From the NCBI GenBank assembly GCA_963773055.1, contig CAVYZL010000006.1, forward strand, positions 1,550,001-1,614,000: DNA of 64,000 bases, in the 5' to 3' direction. This DNA comes from PALSA-612 sp963773055. GTDB lineage: Bacteria; Actinomycetota; Thermoleophilia; Gaiellales; Gaiellaceae. A program made the translations under genes and the position numbers. The notes under the pieces are model-generated. The model ran no database searches, was not told where the DNA came from, and worked only from the letters and a program-made list of their open reading frames with translations. Positions 34,300 through 43,303 of the stretch are shown here, piece after piece. Within the stretch, counting starts at the first letter, position 1. Each line of letters starts with the position of its first letter.

Positions 34300-37094
34300 A
34301 TGTCCGCGGAGATCATCGGGCGAGACGAGGAGCTCGCTGCCATCGAGGCATTCCTCGCTGACGTCGATCAGGGTCCGAAGGCGCTCGTACTCTCCGGCGA
34401 GGCTGGGATCGGCAAGACGATCCTTTGGGAGGCAGGCGTCGAGCAAGCAAAGGAGCGCTTCGGCCGCGTCCTGACCTGCCACGGAATCGAGGCGGAGGCG
34501 TCGTTCGCCTTTGCAGGACTGTCCGAGCTGCTGGCCGGAGTCGTCCGCGAGGTGGCGCCCGGGCTCGTACCGCCTCGCCGCCACGCTCTCGAGGTGGCGC
34601 TGCAGCTCGCGGAGCCGGGTGGCATGGCTCCCGATGCGCACGTCATAGGGCTTGCCTTGCTTGACGCCGTACAGGCTCTCGCCGAGCACGGCCCGGTTCT
34701 CGTGGCTCTCGATGACCTCCAATGGCTCGACCCGGCCTCGGCGAGCGTGCTCCAGATAGCGCTTCGTCGCCTGCGCGAAGAGCCCGTCGGGTTGCTCGGA
34801 ACGATCCGGCTGGGGCCAGATCTGGAGAGCCCCCTCGAGCTCGATCGCACGTTCCCCGAACAGCGTCTGGAGCAATTCTCGGTTGGCCCACTGAGCCTGG
34901 GAGCGGTGCACAGCCTGCTCGAGGAGCGGCTGGGGCTCGATTTGACCCGGCCCGAGCTGGCCCGGGTACAGGAGGCGACTGCCGGCAACCCCTTCTTTGC
35001 GCTCGAGCTGGGTCGCGAGCTCGTACGCACGAACACCCGCCCGACGCCCGGCCAACCCCTGCGTGTTCCCGAGAGCTTGCGGGAGCTGCTCGGCGGCCGG
35101 CTCGCCCGTCTGCCCGGGGAGACGCTCGACGTGCTGCTCGAGGCGGCGGCCTTGGCGCGCCCGACAATCGAGCTGGTCGCGGCGGTGCAGGGCGATCAGG
35201 ATCGTGTGCTCGGAGCGCTCGAGGCAGCGGTGCGCGAAGGCGTCGTCGAGCTCGACGACTCGCGGATCCAGATTCGCCCATCCCTCTCGCCTCCATTTGT
35301 TACGAGCGGGCGGCGGTCTGGAAGCGCCGAGCAGTTCACCGTGCCCTTGCTGGCGTGGTCGCGATGTCGAGGAGCAGGCCCGCCACCTGGCGCTCGCCGC
35401 CGATGGGCCCTGACGCCGTCGCCGCTTCCTACCTCGAGGCCGCCGCGGAGCACGCCGCAGCCCGTGGTGCTCTCACGACAGCTGCCGAGCTCGACGCGCT
35501 CGCAGGCGGACTGACGCCGGACGAACCCGAACTGGTCCGACGGAGACGCTTCCTGTCCGCGCGCTACCACCGCCTCGCGGGTGACGAGCGCGAGGCGCCG
35601 TCGGTCCTCGAAGGAGCTCTTGGCCGAGGTGCCTCACGGCGTCGAACGTGCCGATCTGCTCTCCGAGCTTGCCTCGAGCGCTGTTCGCTTCGCCCGACAC
35701 GTTGATCGAGCTGCTGGACGAGGCGTTGGAAGAGGCGGGCGACGACGACGTTCGGCTCACACGCATTCTCGGCTAGCGAGCCTGGATCCGCATTTTCCAG
35801 GCCGACATCCGGACGGCACGGCCCGACGCAAGGGCAGCGCTCGAGAAAGCCGAGTTGGTGGGTGACGCTGCTCTCATCGCCGCGGCCATCGGACACGTAG
35901 CGACGGCAGAGGGTCGCGCCGGCGAACTGACTCCGGATCTCCTCGAGCGGGGCGTGGAATGGAGGAACGGCTCGGTCTCGTTCTCGACATACGGCGAGAG
36001 CCCCTCTGTCTCGCTCGAGCAGGCGGTTGGTCGGCCACGGGGAGCTAGACCAGGCCCGAGCGATCCTCGAGCCGGCGCGAGCCGCAGCCGCAACGCGTGG
36101 GGACGAGCGACTTCGACGTCAGCTCGACGGAGGTCTCGGGAGGCTCGAGTGGTTGCCGGCAGATGGGAGCTCGCGCTCGACCACGTCCGCCAGTCCGAGG
36201 AGTACAGCGATTCAGATGCGGCATCATCGCTCGTTCACGGGACGACTCACGGGCTCTGGCCGAGGCTGATCTCGGATCTGGCCGAGAGCTGCGCGCGCCT
36301 CCGCCGCGGTGGGGTTAGAAGCCGCCGAGGAGATGTCGGACAGAGAATTCGACGATCCTCATTCTCGGCGTGCTCGGCCGCCTCGAGCTCGTGCTCGGAG
36401 ACCTCGAGGCGGCGCTGGGACTACCTCCGCGACCTCCCCGGACAGCTACTTGTCCACTGGATACGAACGATCCGACGCGTCCCGTCTGGGCCGACGCGAT
36501 CGAGACGCTGATCGCGCTCGGCGAGCTGGAGCCGCGCGCGACGTACCTCGAGCGCGTACGAGGCGCAGCGCCGAGCGCCTCGGCAGCCCCTGGGTGCTAC
36601 GGCCGGCGCGGCGCGCTGTCGAGGCCTGCTCGCGGCCGCGGAGGGCGACCTGGCAGCGTGCGTTCGCCGCCTTCGAGCGTCTCTCGCCGCGCTCGAGGGA
36701 CTGCCCTTCCCGCTCGAGCGCGGCCGCACCCTGCTCTGCCTGGGCATCGTGCGCCGGCAGGCGCAGCAGAAGAGGGCCGCCCGCGAGGCGCTCGAGCAGG
36801 CGCTCGCGATCTTCGAAGAGCTTGGCGGCGCGCGCTCTGGGCGGAGAAGGCCCGCGCCGAGCTCGCGCGCATCAGCGGCCGGCGGGCCGCCTCCGAGAGT
36901 TGACCGAGACCGAGCGACGAGTCGCCGAGCTCGCCGCCCAGGGCCGCACGAACAAGGAGATCGCGGCCGAGCTCTTCATGGGCGTGAGCACGGTCGAATC
37001 GCACCTCTCCCGCGTGTACCGCAAGCTCGGCGTGCGGCGTGCGGAGCTAGGGCCACTGCTCGCGAAACAGAGGGAAGAAGCCGCCCAACCCTAG
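34300..37094 (+). pseudogene. LuxR-family LAL regulator, copy B, multiply frameshifted
   Basis: This is a near-parallel copy of the regulator at 29591-32371. The ATPase part (GEAGIGKT at residues 33-40, VLVALDDLQWLD) is intact to about 35,275. After that the homologous sequence jumps between all three frames at least seven times, and the final HTH (LTETERRVAELAAQGRTNKEIAAELFMGVSTVESHLS) is again readable, ending at 37094. Total span equals copy A, so no large deletion occurred. Either a true pseudogene or a poorly resolved repeat in the assembly. Confidence 0.75.
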
Positions 37095-37131
37095 GGCTTT
37101 CGGGGTTTCGGGCACCCGGCCCTGAGCCCTA
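37092..37131 (+). promoter_or_regulatory. TAGGGCT inverted repeat after LuxR copy B
   Basis: TAGGGCT at 37092-37098 pairs with AGCCCTA at 37125-37131. The left part, TAGGGCTTTCGGGGT, repeats the element after LuxR copy A with one change. It overlaps the LuxR stop codon and lies 37 bp before the DUF4242 start. Function as operator or terminator is undecided. Confidence 0.4.
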
Positions 37132-37142
37132 CCGTCGACGGC

Positions 37143-37616
37143 ATGGTCTACGTCGTCGAGCGATACCTCCCCGGGCTCTCCCGCTCCGACCTCCTGCGCG
37201 GCCTCTCGCGGCTCGAGCAGGGGATGGAGCAAGGCAATGAGCCTGCGGTGCACTACCTCGGCTCGACCATCGTCCTCGGAGACGAAGCGTGCTTCTGTCA
37301 GTTCGAAGGGCCCTCAGAAGCCGCCGTCGCCGAGGCGAATCGCAACGCGGGCCTCTCCTTCGACCGGATCGTGCCCGCCGATCTCGCTCACACCAACCGA
37401 AAGGAGCAGTTCAATGGCCGTTTCCAACCCCACGACTACTCCTGCCACCATCGAGATGCGGCGGAGCCGGCTCGTCGGCCTCCTCGCCGTCGTTGCCGTC
37501 GCGGCCGCCGCTATCAGCTGGGCGGTGTCTGCCGTCACGATCGACGGCGACAGCGGACCGGCACTGAAGGTCGTCTACGCCCGCTCCGCTCATCCAGAGC
37601 GATCCGAGCTTCATGA
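37143..37616 (+). CDS. DUF4242 small protein (3' end uncertain)
   Basis: The first roughly 95 residues (MVYVVERYLPGLSRSDLL through FDRIVPADLAHTNRKEQ) match the DUF4242 type of small alpha/beta proteins, usually about 90 residues. Beyond that the open frame overlaps the next gene by 200 bp and becomes Arg/His rich, so an indel near 37,400 has probably removed the true stop. It has no obvious ribosome site and lies just after the LuxR-associated hairpin. Confidence 0.55.
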   Translation: MVYVVERYLPGLSRSDLLRGLSRLEQGMEQGNEPAVHYLGSTIVLGDEACFCQFEGPSEAAVAEANRNAGLSFDRIVPADLAHTNRKEQFNGRFQPHDYSCHHRDAAEPARRPPRRRCRRGRRYQLGGVCRHDRRRQRTGTEGRLRPLRSSRAIRAS

Positions 37617-37878
37617 AGTCGATCAGCGCAATGGCGCAGGCGCAGCAGGCCGCCGCCATCGTGCACGCCGTCCGTCTCGACGCACGCGGCGGCAACAGCT
37701 ATGCCGCCGTCGGGCTCGACCCGCAGTTCAGGCGATTCGCCCGGAGCATCAGCGCGCTCGCGCAGGCACAGCAGAAGCGGCCGTGCTGACCGCTCTCGGG
37801 CTTGATGCGCGGGACAGGCAGTACCTGATGGAGCTCACGTCATCCACCTCCGTCGGGCCGGTCGCAGCAGGCCATTGA
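37414..37878 (+). CDS. Small membrane-anchored protein of unknown function (two compensating frameshifts)
   Basis: The ATG at 37414 has an excellent AAAGGAG site. Residues 16-40 (RSRLVGLLAVVAVAAAAISWAV) form a signal anchor. The natural sequence then moves to the next frame near 37,586 (LIQSDPSFMKSISAMAQAQQ, then AAVGLDPQFRRFARSISALAQAQQ) and back near 37,775 (AAVLTALGLDARDRQYLMEL), ending at the TGA at 37876-37878. The original frame in the middle is Arg-rich and not credible. The reconstructed protein has about 154 residues and contains two QAQQ-ended helices. I do not recognise the family. Confidence 0.55.
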   Translation: MAVSNPTTTPATIEMRRSRLVGLLAVVAVAAAAISWAVSAVTIDGDSGPALKVVYARSAHPERSELHEVDQRNGAGAAGRRHRARRPSRRTRRQQLCRRRARPAVQAIRPEHQRARAGTAEAAVLTALGLDARDRQYLMELTSSTSVGPVAAGH

Positions 37879-37890
37879 GGCTCGACGGTC

Positions 37891-37928
37891 GAAACGGGCG
37901 GGCTCGCCGACGGCGACCCGCCCGTTTC
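37891..37928. terminator. Bidirectional terminator hairpin
   Basis: GAAACGGGCGGG and CCCGCCCGTTTC are perfect 12-bp arms around a 14-base loop, in a convergent gap between the small membrane protein and the alcohol dehydrogenase. The A/T ends of the stem give short U runs on both strands. Confidence 0.75.
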
Positions 37929-37940
37929 CCATTTGGATCT

Positions 37941-38963
37941 TCAGGGAACGAGGACTGCGCGGCCCGTGATGTCACCGGCGCGGAGAGTGTCGAGCACGTC
38001 GTTCACCTGCTCGAGCGGGAACGTCTCCGAGCGCAGCGTGATCCGACCCTGCCCGTGGAGCTGGACGAGCTCCCAGAGGTCGACCCAGCTGCCGACGAGA
38101 TTGCCGGCGATCGACGTCTCTGTCGCGATCATGCCCACCGAGGGCAGCGAGATCGTCCCGCCGTAGCCGATCACGGAGTACACGCCGCGGCGAGCGAGCA
38201 TCGCGAGGCCGCCCTCGTGCGTGCCGTCCGTGCCGACGAAGTCGAAGACGACGTCCACCCCGCGCCCGCCGGTCAGCTCGCGGACGGCGCCGACGGTGTC
38301 CTTCTCGTCCCCCAGCACGTCTGTAGCGCCGAGCTCGCGCGCAAGCTGCCTGCGCCGCTCGTCCGTATCGATCGCGATCACGTTCGACGCGCCGAGCACG
38401 TCGACGAGCTGGAGGGCGATGTGGCCGACCCCGCCCATCCCGATCATCGCCACCGTGCTTCCCGGCTCGAGGCGCGGCAGCAGCTTCTTGACGGCATGGT
38501 AGGCAGTGATCCCTGCGTCCGCGTGCGGCGCCACGTCCGCCGGCTCGACGCCGGGCGGCAGCGGAATCAGCGAGCGCTCGTCGACGGCGACGTAGTCGGC
38601 GAACCCTCCGTCGACCGTCAGCCCCGTGAACTGGTGCCGCTCGCAGTGCATGTCGAGGCCGCGACGGCAGGACACGCAGAGCCCGCAGCTGTACGCCGGG
38701 TAGACGAGGACGGCGTCACCGGGCGAGACGAGCGTCACCTCGTCGCCCACGGCATGCACCCAGCCCGCGTTCTCGTGCCCGAGCACGACCGGGGTGCGCA
38801 GGCCGGCGGGCTCCATCAGCCCCTCGATCGCGTGGAGATCCGTCGCGCACACGCCCGCGCCGCCGACCTTGACGACGACGCCCCGCGCTCCGGCCGGCTC
38901 CGGCTCGGGCCGCTCGACGAGCTCGAGCGGCTGGTGGTACTCGCGGAGGAGCGCCGCCCTCAC
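37941..38963 (-). CDS. Zinc-dependent alcohol dehydrogenase (MDR), NAD(P)-linked
   Basis: This 340-residue medium-chain dehydrogenase has catalytic-zinc ligands in GVCATDLHAIEG (Cys38) and GHENAGWV (His63, Glu64). The structural-zinc cysteines lie in CGLCVSCRRGLDMHC, and the Rossmann motif is GMGGVGHIA near residue 175. The GTG start overlaps the stop of the GMC oxidoreductase by 4 bp. It is the last gene of the leftward operon and would oxidise an alcohol or aldehyde intermediate. Substrate unknown. Confidence 0.9.
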   Translation of the reverse strand: MRAALLREYHQPLELVERPEPEPAGARGVVVKVGGAGVCATDLHAIEGLMEPAGLRTPVVLGHENAGWVHAVGDEVTLVSPGDAVLVYPAYSCGLCVSCRRGLDMHCERHQFTGLTVDGGFADYVAVDERSLIPLPPGVEPADVAPHADAGITAYHAVKKLLPRLEPGSTVAMIGMGGVGHIALQLVDVLGASNVIAIDTDERRRQLARELGATDVLGDEKDTVGAVRELTGGRGVDVVFDFVGTDGTHEGGLAMLARRGVYSVIGYGGTISLPSVGMIATETSIAGNLVGSWVDLWELVQLHGQGRITLRSETFPLEQVNDVLDTLRAGDITGRAVLVP

Positions 38964-40411
38964 GCCGCGGCGGCCGCCGAGCGGGCGCCTAGATAGCCGC
39001 TCGCATCCGCGTCGAGGTGGTCTGCGAGGCGCGTCGCAAGCGCCATGATCGTCAGCGAGGGGTTGACCGACAGCGTCCGCGGAACGAGCGAGCCGTCGCC
39101 GACGAAGAGCCGCTTCACCTCGTGCGACTCGCCGTTCCGGTCGACGACGGACCGTGCCGGGTCATCGCCCATCCGGCATGAGCCCTGCACGTGCGTCGAG
39201 GCGAGCCCCGTCCACGCGATCTGCGAGGCGCCCGCGGCCTGGAGGACGTCCTTCGAGAACCGGAGCGCGGCGTCGAGCCGCGCGAGCTCCTGCGGCTGGA
39301 AGTCGACGGTGAACTGCTCGTTGCCGTCGTCGTCGAGCGAGACGGCGCACGAGTTGTCGTCGTTGACCATCGCGAGCACGCCGTTCCAGTGGCGGAACCT
39401 CCGCACCGCCTCGACGAGGCGCTTGCCCCACATCGATCCCTGCTCGTCGCAGAGCGTCGTCGCAAACGAGATCGGGTCCTGGATCGTCGTCGCCTCGATC
39501 ACGAAGCCCCCATCCTCGTCGTGCTGGTGCGCCTTCGCCGACGCGGTGATCGGGTAGACCATGTGTGCGTCCTGCGGCTCGTCGAAAAGGCCGTAGACGA
39601 GGCGGACGGGATGGAGACCCAGGTTGCGGCCGATCGCCTCGCCCGTCATCCCCGAGCGGAGCAGCAGCTGGGGCGTGTTCAGCGAGCCGGCGGCGACGAC
39701 TACAGCGCCAGCGTGGACCGTGTGGCACGTCCCGTCGGCGTCGACGTACTCCACGCCCGTCGCCTCGCCGCCTTCGATCAGGATGCGCTCGACGTTGGCG
39801 TTGGCACGCAGCTCGAGTGACCTGGCGGCGAGCGCGTCGTGAATGTACGTGTTCATCGTCGACTTGCCCGCGTTCGTCGGGCAGCCCTGGAGGCACGAGC
39901 CGCAGGACATGCAGTTCGGATCCGTGTACGAGCGCACGGGCTCGAGCTCGGCGCCGAGCGCGCGGAAGCCCGGCTCGAGCGTGTAGACGCTCTTCCGCCA
40001 GTCCGTGCGCTCACGCACGCCGAGCCGCGCCTCGACCCGGTCGTAGTACGGATCGAGGTCGGCGGCGATGAACGCGGCGCCGTCCTCCTTCGTCAGCCCG
40101 GTCGCCGGCTGCCACTTGGCGACGTCCTTGTCGTGCGCGCGCAGCGCAACCTTCGTGTTGATCGTCGTCGTGCCGCCGACACAGCGGCCGGCGAGGAACG
40201 CGACGAGCCCTGCCTCGCCCGCCGGCGCGAGCCGGAGCGGCCACCACATGTCGTGCGTCGCCTTCGCCTCCCAGCGCGTGAAGTCCGCGGCCGTCAGGTG
40301 CGGGCCGGTCTCGAGCAGGAGCACGTCGCGGCCCCGCTCGGCGAGCTCACCGGCGACGACGCCTCCGCCCGCGCCCGAGCCGACAACGATGACGTCAAAG
40401 GCGTCCTTCAT
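38960..40411 (-). CDS. GMC oxidoreductase with ferredoxin-like four-cysteine motif
   Basis: This 483-residue FAD enzyme has VIVVGSGAGGGVVAGELAERG at the N-terminus, the FAD region AGRCVGGTTTINTKVALR, and a C-terminal catalytic part ending VNPSLTIMALATRLAD. An internal segment carries Cys167, Cys170, Cys173 and Cys177 (C-x2-C-x2-C-x3-C-P), a spacing like that of 4Fe-4S ferredoxins and unusual for GMC enzymes. Some FAD-dependent glucose dehydrogenases bind a cluster in their catalytic subunit. Its ATG overlaps the stop of the subunit-3-like gene, so the two probably form a membrane-linked dehydrogenase. No signal peptide; export may rely on the partner. Confidence 0.85.
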   Translation of the reverse strand: MKDAFDVIVVGSGAGGGVVAGELAERGRDVLLLETGPHLTAADFTRWEAKATHDMWWPLRLAPAGEAGLVAFLAGRCVGGTTTINTKVALRAHDKDVAKWQPATGLTKEDGAAFIAADLDPYYDRVEARLGVRERTDWRKSVYTLEPGFRALGAELEPVRSYTDPNCMSCGSCLQGCPTNAGKSTMNTYIHDALAARSLELRANANVERILIEGGEATGVEYVDADGTCHTVHAGAVVVAAGSLNTPQLLLRSGMTGEAIGRNLGLHPVRLVYGLFDEPQDAHMVYPITASAKAHQHDEDGGFVIEATTIQDPISFATTLCDEQGSMWGKRLVEAVRRFRHWNGVLAMVNDDNSCAVSLDDDGNEQFTVDFQPQELARLDAALRFSKDVLQAAGASQIAWTGLASTHVQGSCRMGDDPARSVVDRNGESHEVKRLFVGDGSLVPRTLSVNPSLTIMALATRLADHLDADASGYLGARSAAAAA

Positions 40412-40788
40412 CAGGCGACTCCCAGGTACGACCAGTCCTTCGCGAGCCGCGTCGCGAGCGGTGAGTTGAAGTCGATCTCGGTCCAGGCGCCCGGCCCGGG
40501 CTTGCCCGGCGCGACGAAGTCGGAGTAGTACGCCTCGATCGCAAGCCCGCGCACGAAGCCGAACTCGGGTGTCGCCTCGTGCTCCGCGAGCGCGTCCGCG
40601 CCCTCGGCGGCGGCCGGGGCGAGCGCGTCGATCGCCGCGTAGGCCGCGTCCTGCACCGGCGGAGGCATGTTCGCGATCAGCGCGTCGACGTAGACGGCCG
40701 GCCCGGCGCTCGCCGACCCCGGCACGATCAGCTCGCAGAGCGCCTCGACGGCCTCCGCGCGGTGAGCGTCGAGCGCGCGGTACGCCAT
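40411..40788 (-). CDS. Gluconate 2-dehydrogenase subunit 3-like protein
   Basis: This 125-residue protein resembles the small (gamma) subunit of FAD-dependent gluconate and glucose dehydrogenases: an early ALDAHRAEAVEALCELIVPG helix with the conserved (I/L)xPG, and a later FVRGLAIEAYYSDFVAPGKPGPGAWTEIDF segment. The usual Tat signal is absent, so it may be cytoplasmic. It directly precedes, with a 3-bp overlap, the GMC subunit and presumably supports its folding or electron transfer. Confidence 0.75.
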   Translation of the reverse strand: MAYRALDAHRAEAVEALCELIVPGSASAGPAVYVDALIANMPPPVQDAAYAAIDALAPAAAEGADALAEHEATPEFGFVRGLAIEAYYSDFVAPGKPGPGAWTEIDFNSPLATRLAKDWSYLGVA

Positions 40789-41828
40789 CAGGCGCGGTCC
40801 AGGCGGATCACGGCTTTCATCACGTCGGCAGGATGACGCATCGCGTACACGATCGCCTCCGGGGCTTCCTCGAGCCCGAACTCGTGCGTGACGAAGCCTG
40901 CGAGCGCGTCCCGTCGCCTGTCGACAAGGGCAATCGCCTCGGCGAAGTCGTCGGCGCCGCACGTGCTCGTGCCGAGCAGGTCGACCTCCTTGAACGCGAG
41001 GCGGCCCGTCTCGAGCGGCGCCAGCGCCGTCCCGAGGCCCACGATCACGACCCGGCCGGCCGACGCGACGAGCTCGACGCCGGTCTGCGCGACCTCGGCG
41101 GCGCCCGTCGCCTCGAACACGACCTCCGGGCCGTCTCCGCCGGCCCACTCGCGAGCAGCCGCCATCGCATCTGCTCCGGGGGACAGGTGGAACGTGTCCG
41201 CGCCCGTCGCCTGCGCCCGCTCGAGACGTGTCTCGATGGGATCGACGAGCAGCACCTCCGCACCCTTGTCCGTGGCGGCGACGGCGACGGCGATCCCGAT
41301 CGGGCCGGCGCCGAAGACGACCGCCTTCTCTCCCTCCGCCACGCGGCCGCGGGAGACGGCGCGCACGGCGATCGACATCGGCTCGACGACGGCCGCGCTC
41401 ACCGGATCCTGGTCGCCGACCGGGAAGGCCTGCACGGCGGGCAGCACGAGCCGCTCCTGGAGCGCGCCGTCACGGTGGATGCCGATCAGGTTGAGCCGGA
41501 CGCAGGCGTTGCCGCGCCCGATCCGGCAGGGGTAGCACTCGCCGCACGACGTGTGCGGCCACATCGCGATGCGCTCGCCCACCCGAAGGTGTGGCGGACA
41601 TTCGGGGCCGACATCCTCGATCACGCCCGACGCCTCGTGGCCCTGGATCCGCGGGAAGCGATCCTCGTCGCGCACCGCGCCGACGTCGCCGAGGAAGTAG
41701 TGGAAGTCGGAGCCGCAGAGGCCGACGGCTTCGGGCCGGACGAGGATCTCCCCCAGGCCCGGAGCGCCGGGCTCCTCGACGTCGACGACCCGCATCGACT
41801 CCCTTCCGACTGTGACGGCGGCGCGCAC
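40788..41828 (-). CDS. Zinc-dependent alcohol (sorbitol/threonine-type) dehydrogenase
   Basis: This 346-residue MDR enzyme has the catalytic zinc from GLCGSDFHYFLG (Cys38) and GHEASG (His64, Glu65), structural-zinc cysteines in CGECYPCRIGRGNAC, and the coenzyme motif GAGPIGIAVAVAA near 176. The two-position FHYF and the later VVEPMSIAVRA are sorbitol- or threonine-dehydrogenase-like. The GTG start lies near the stop of the LivF gene. Together with the GMC pair and second dehydrogenase it suggests stepwise oxidation of a polyol or aryl alcohol. Confidence 0.88.
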   Translation of the reverse strand: MRAAVTVGRESMRVVDVEEPGAPGLGEILVRPEAVGLCGSDFHYFLGDVGAVRDEDRFPRIQGHEASGVIEDVGPECPPHLRVGERIAMWPHTSCGECYPCRIGRGNACVRLNLIGIHRDGALQERLVLPAVQAFPVGDQDPVSAAVVEPMSIAVRAVSRGRVAEGEKAVVFGAGPIGIAVAVAATDKGAEVLLVDPIETRLERAQATGADTFHLSPGADAMAAAREWAGGDGPEVVFEATGAAEVAQTGVELVASAGRVVIVGLGTALAPLETGRLAFKEVDLLGTSTCGADDFAEAIALVDRRRDALAGFVTHEFGLEEAPEAIVYAMRHPADVMKAVIRLDRA

Positions 41829-41837
41829 GGCGGCCTC

Positions 41838-42590
41838 CTAGCCGTCCACCGCGGGACCGGCGGCCACCTCGGCGCCCGACAGATACGCCGAGTGGAGGAC
41901 GCCCGGGTTGTGCTTGAGGTCGTCGGCGGTGCCCTCGTAGCGAATGCGCCCGCCCTCGAGCACGTAGGCAGCGTTCGCGAGCGAGAGCGCGAGCTGTGCG
42001 AACTGCTCGATCAGAAGCACGCCTGCGCCCTCAGCCGCAACCGACTCGATCGCCGGAACAAGGCGCTTGACGACGACAGGCGCGAGGCCCAGCGAGAGCT
42101 CATCGACGAGGACCGTCGTGGGACGGGAGACGAGTGCCTGGGCGAGCACGACCATCTGCTGCTCGCCGCCCGACAGCGAGCGACCGTGCGTCGTCCAGCG
42201 CCGCTGGAGCTCGGGAAACAGCTCGAGCGCATACGCGATCCCGTCTCTCCGCTCCGAACGAGACAGCGAGTACGTGGCGATGCGCAGATTCTCCTCGACC
42301 GTCAGCGCGGGCAGCAGGCGCCTGCCCTCGGCAACGATCGCGACGCCAGCTGTGCGGATCTTCTCGGGGCGGCGGTTCGTGAGATCCACGTCGCCGAGCA
42401 GGACACGGCCGCCGGTCGACCGGAGCACGCCGCCGACGGCGAGCACGAGGCTCGACTTGCCGGCGCCGTTCGCGCCGAGCAGCGTCGTCACCTCGCCGGC
42501 GGGGATCTTCAGTGAGACCTCCTCGACAACCGTCCTCCCGCCCCGCGGAACCGACAGGCTCTCGATCGTCAGCGTCGGCCCACCGCTCAC
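41838..42590 (-). CDS. livF: ABC transporter ATPase LivF-like, third system
   Basis: This 250-residue ATPase starts at the GTG at 42588-42590, overlapping the livG stop; a longer upstream frame is spurious. Walker A is GANGAGKS near residue 37, the signature LSGGEQQMVVLAQAL near 140 and Walker B VLVDELSLGLAP. Part of a complete leftward LivF-LivG-LivM-LivH-binding-protein operon. Confidence 0.9.
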   Translation of the reverse strand: MSGGPTLTIESLSVPRGGRTVVEEVSLKIPAGEVTTLLGANGAGKSSLVLAVGGVLRSTGGRVLLGDVDLTNRRPEKIRTAGVAIVAEGRRLLPALTVEENLRIATYSLSRSERRDGIAYALELFPELQRRWTTHGRSLSGGEQQMVVLAQALVSRPTTVLVDELSLGLAPVVVKRLVPAIESVAAEGAGVLLIEQFAQLALSLANAAYVLEGGRIRYEGTADDLKHNPGVLHSAYLSGAEVAAGPAVDG

Positions 42591-43303
42591 AGCTCGTCCT
42601 CCGTGCCGAGGTACGCGCGGATCACATGCTCGTTCCGGAGCACCTCCGCCGTCGGGCCCGAAGCGATCAGCTTCCCGAAATCGAGCACGGCCGTCGTCTC
42701 GCAACAGGCGGAGACGAGGCTCATGTCGTGGTCGACGAGGACGACGAGCGCGCCGAACTGGCCGGGGATGCGCCGGATCACGTCACCCATGTGCTCCGTC
42801 TCCGAGAGGGGAAGGCCGGCTGCAGGCTCGTCGAGGAGCACGACGCGCGGGTGGCCGACGACTGCGCGCGCGACCTCGACCAGGCGCCGCTCGCGAGCTC
42901 CGAGGACGCCGACCTTCGTCCTCGACGGCACGTCGAGCCCCACGAACTCGATCGCGCTCTCCACGTCGGCGCGCTTCGACGTGCGACTCATGCCCGTGTG
43001 CTCATGGATCATCGCCACGTTGTCGTAGACCGAGAGCGCCTCGATCGCCTGCTCCGTCTGGAATGAGCGACGAAGGCCCCAGCGCGCGCGACGGAAGGCG
43101 GCCATCGCGAGCAAGTCCTCCCCGAATGCGCGGATCGTCCCCGCCGCCGGCCGGACGAACCCGCTGAGCACGTTGAAGAACGTCGTCTTGCCCGCGCCGT
43201 TCGGACCGATCAGGCCGCACGCCCCGTTCGGGAACGTGACGGTCATGTCGTCGAGCGGCGTCACGCCGCCGAAGCGCACGAGCAGGCCGTCGACCTCGAT
43301 CAC
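42587..43303 (-). CDS. livG: ABC transporter ATPase LivG-like, third system
   Basis: This 238-residue ATPase starts at a GTG overlapping the LivM stop. Walker A is GPNGAGKT, Walker B VVLLDEPAAGLP, and the LivG-type degenerate signature is LGARERRLVEVARAV. Ordinary LivG proteins are about 250-260 residues; here the insert before the signature is short. Couples translationally with both neighbours. Confidence 0.9.
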   Translation of the reverse strand: MIEVDGLLVRFGGVTPLDDMTVTFPNGACGLIGPNGAGKTTFFNVLSGFVRPAAGTIRAFGEDLLAMAAFRRARWGLRRSFQTEQAIEALSVYDNVAMIHEHTGMSRTSKRADVESAIEFVGLDVPSRTKVGVLGARERRLVEVARAVVGHPRVVLLDEPAAGLPLSETEHMGDVIRRIPGQFGALVVLVDHDMSLVSACCETTAVLDFGKLIASGPTAEVLRNEHVIRAYLGTEDEL

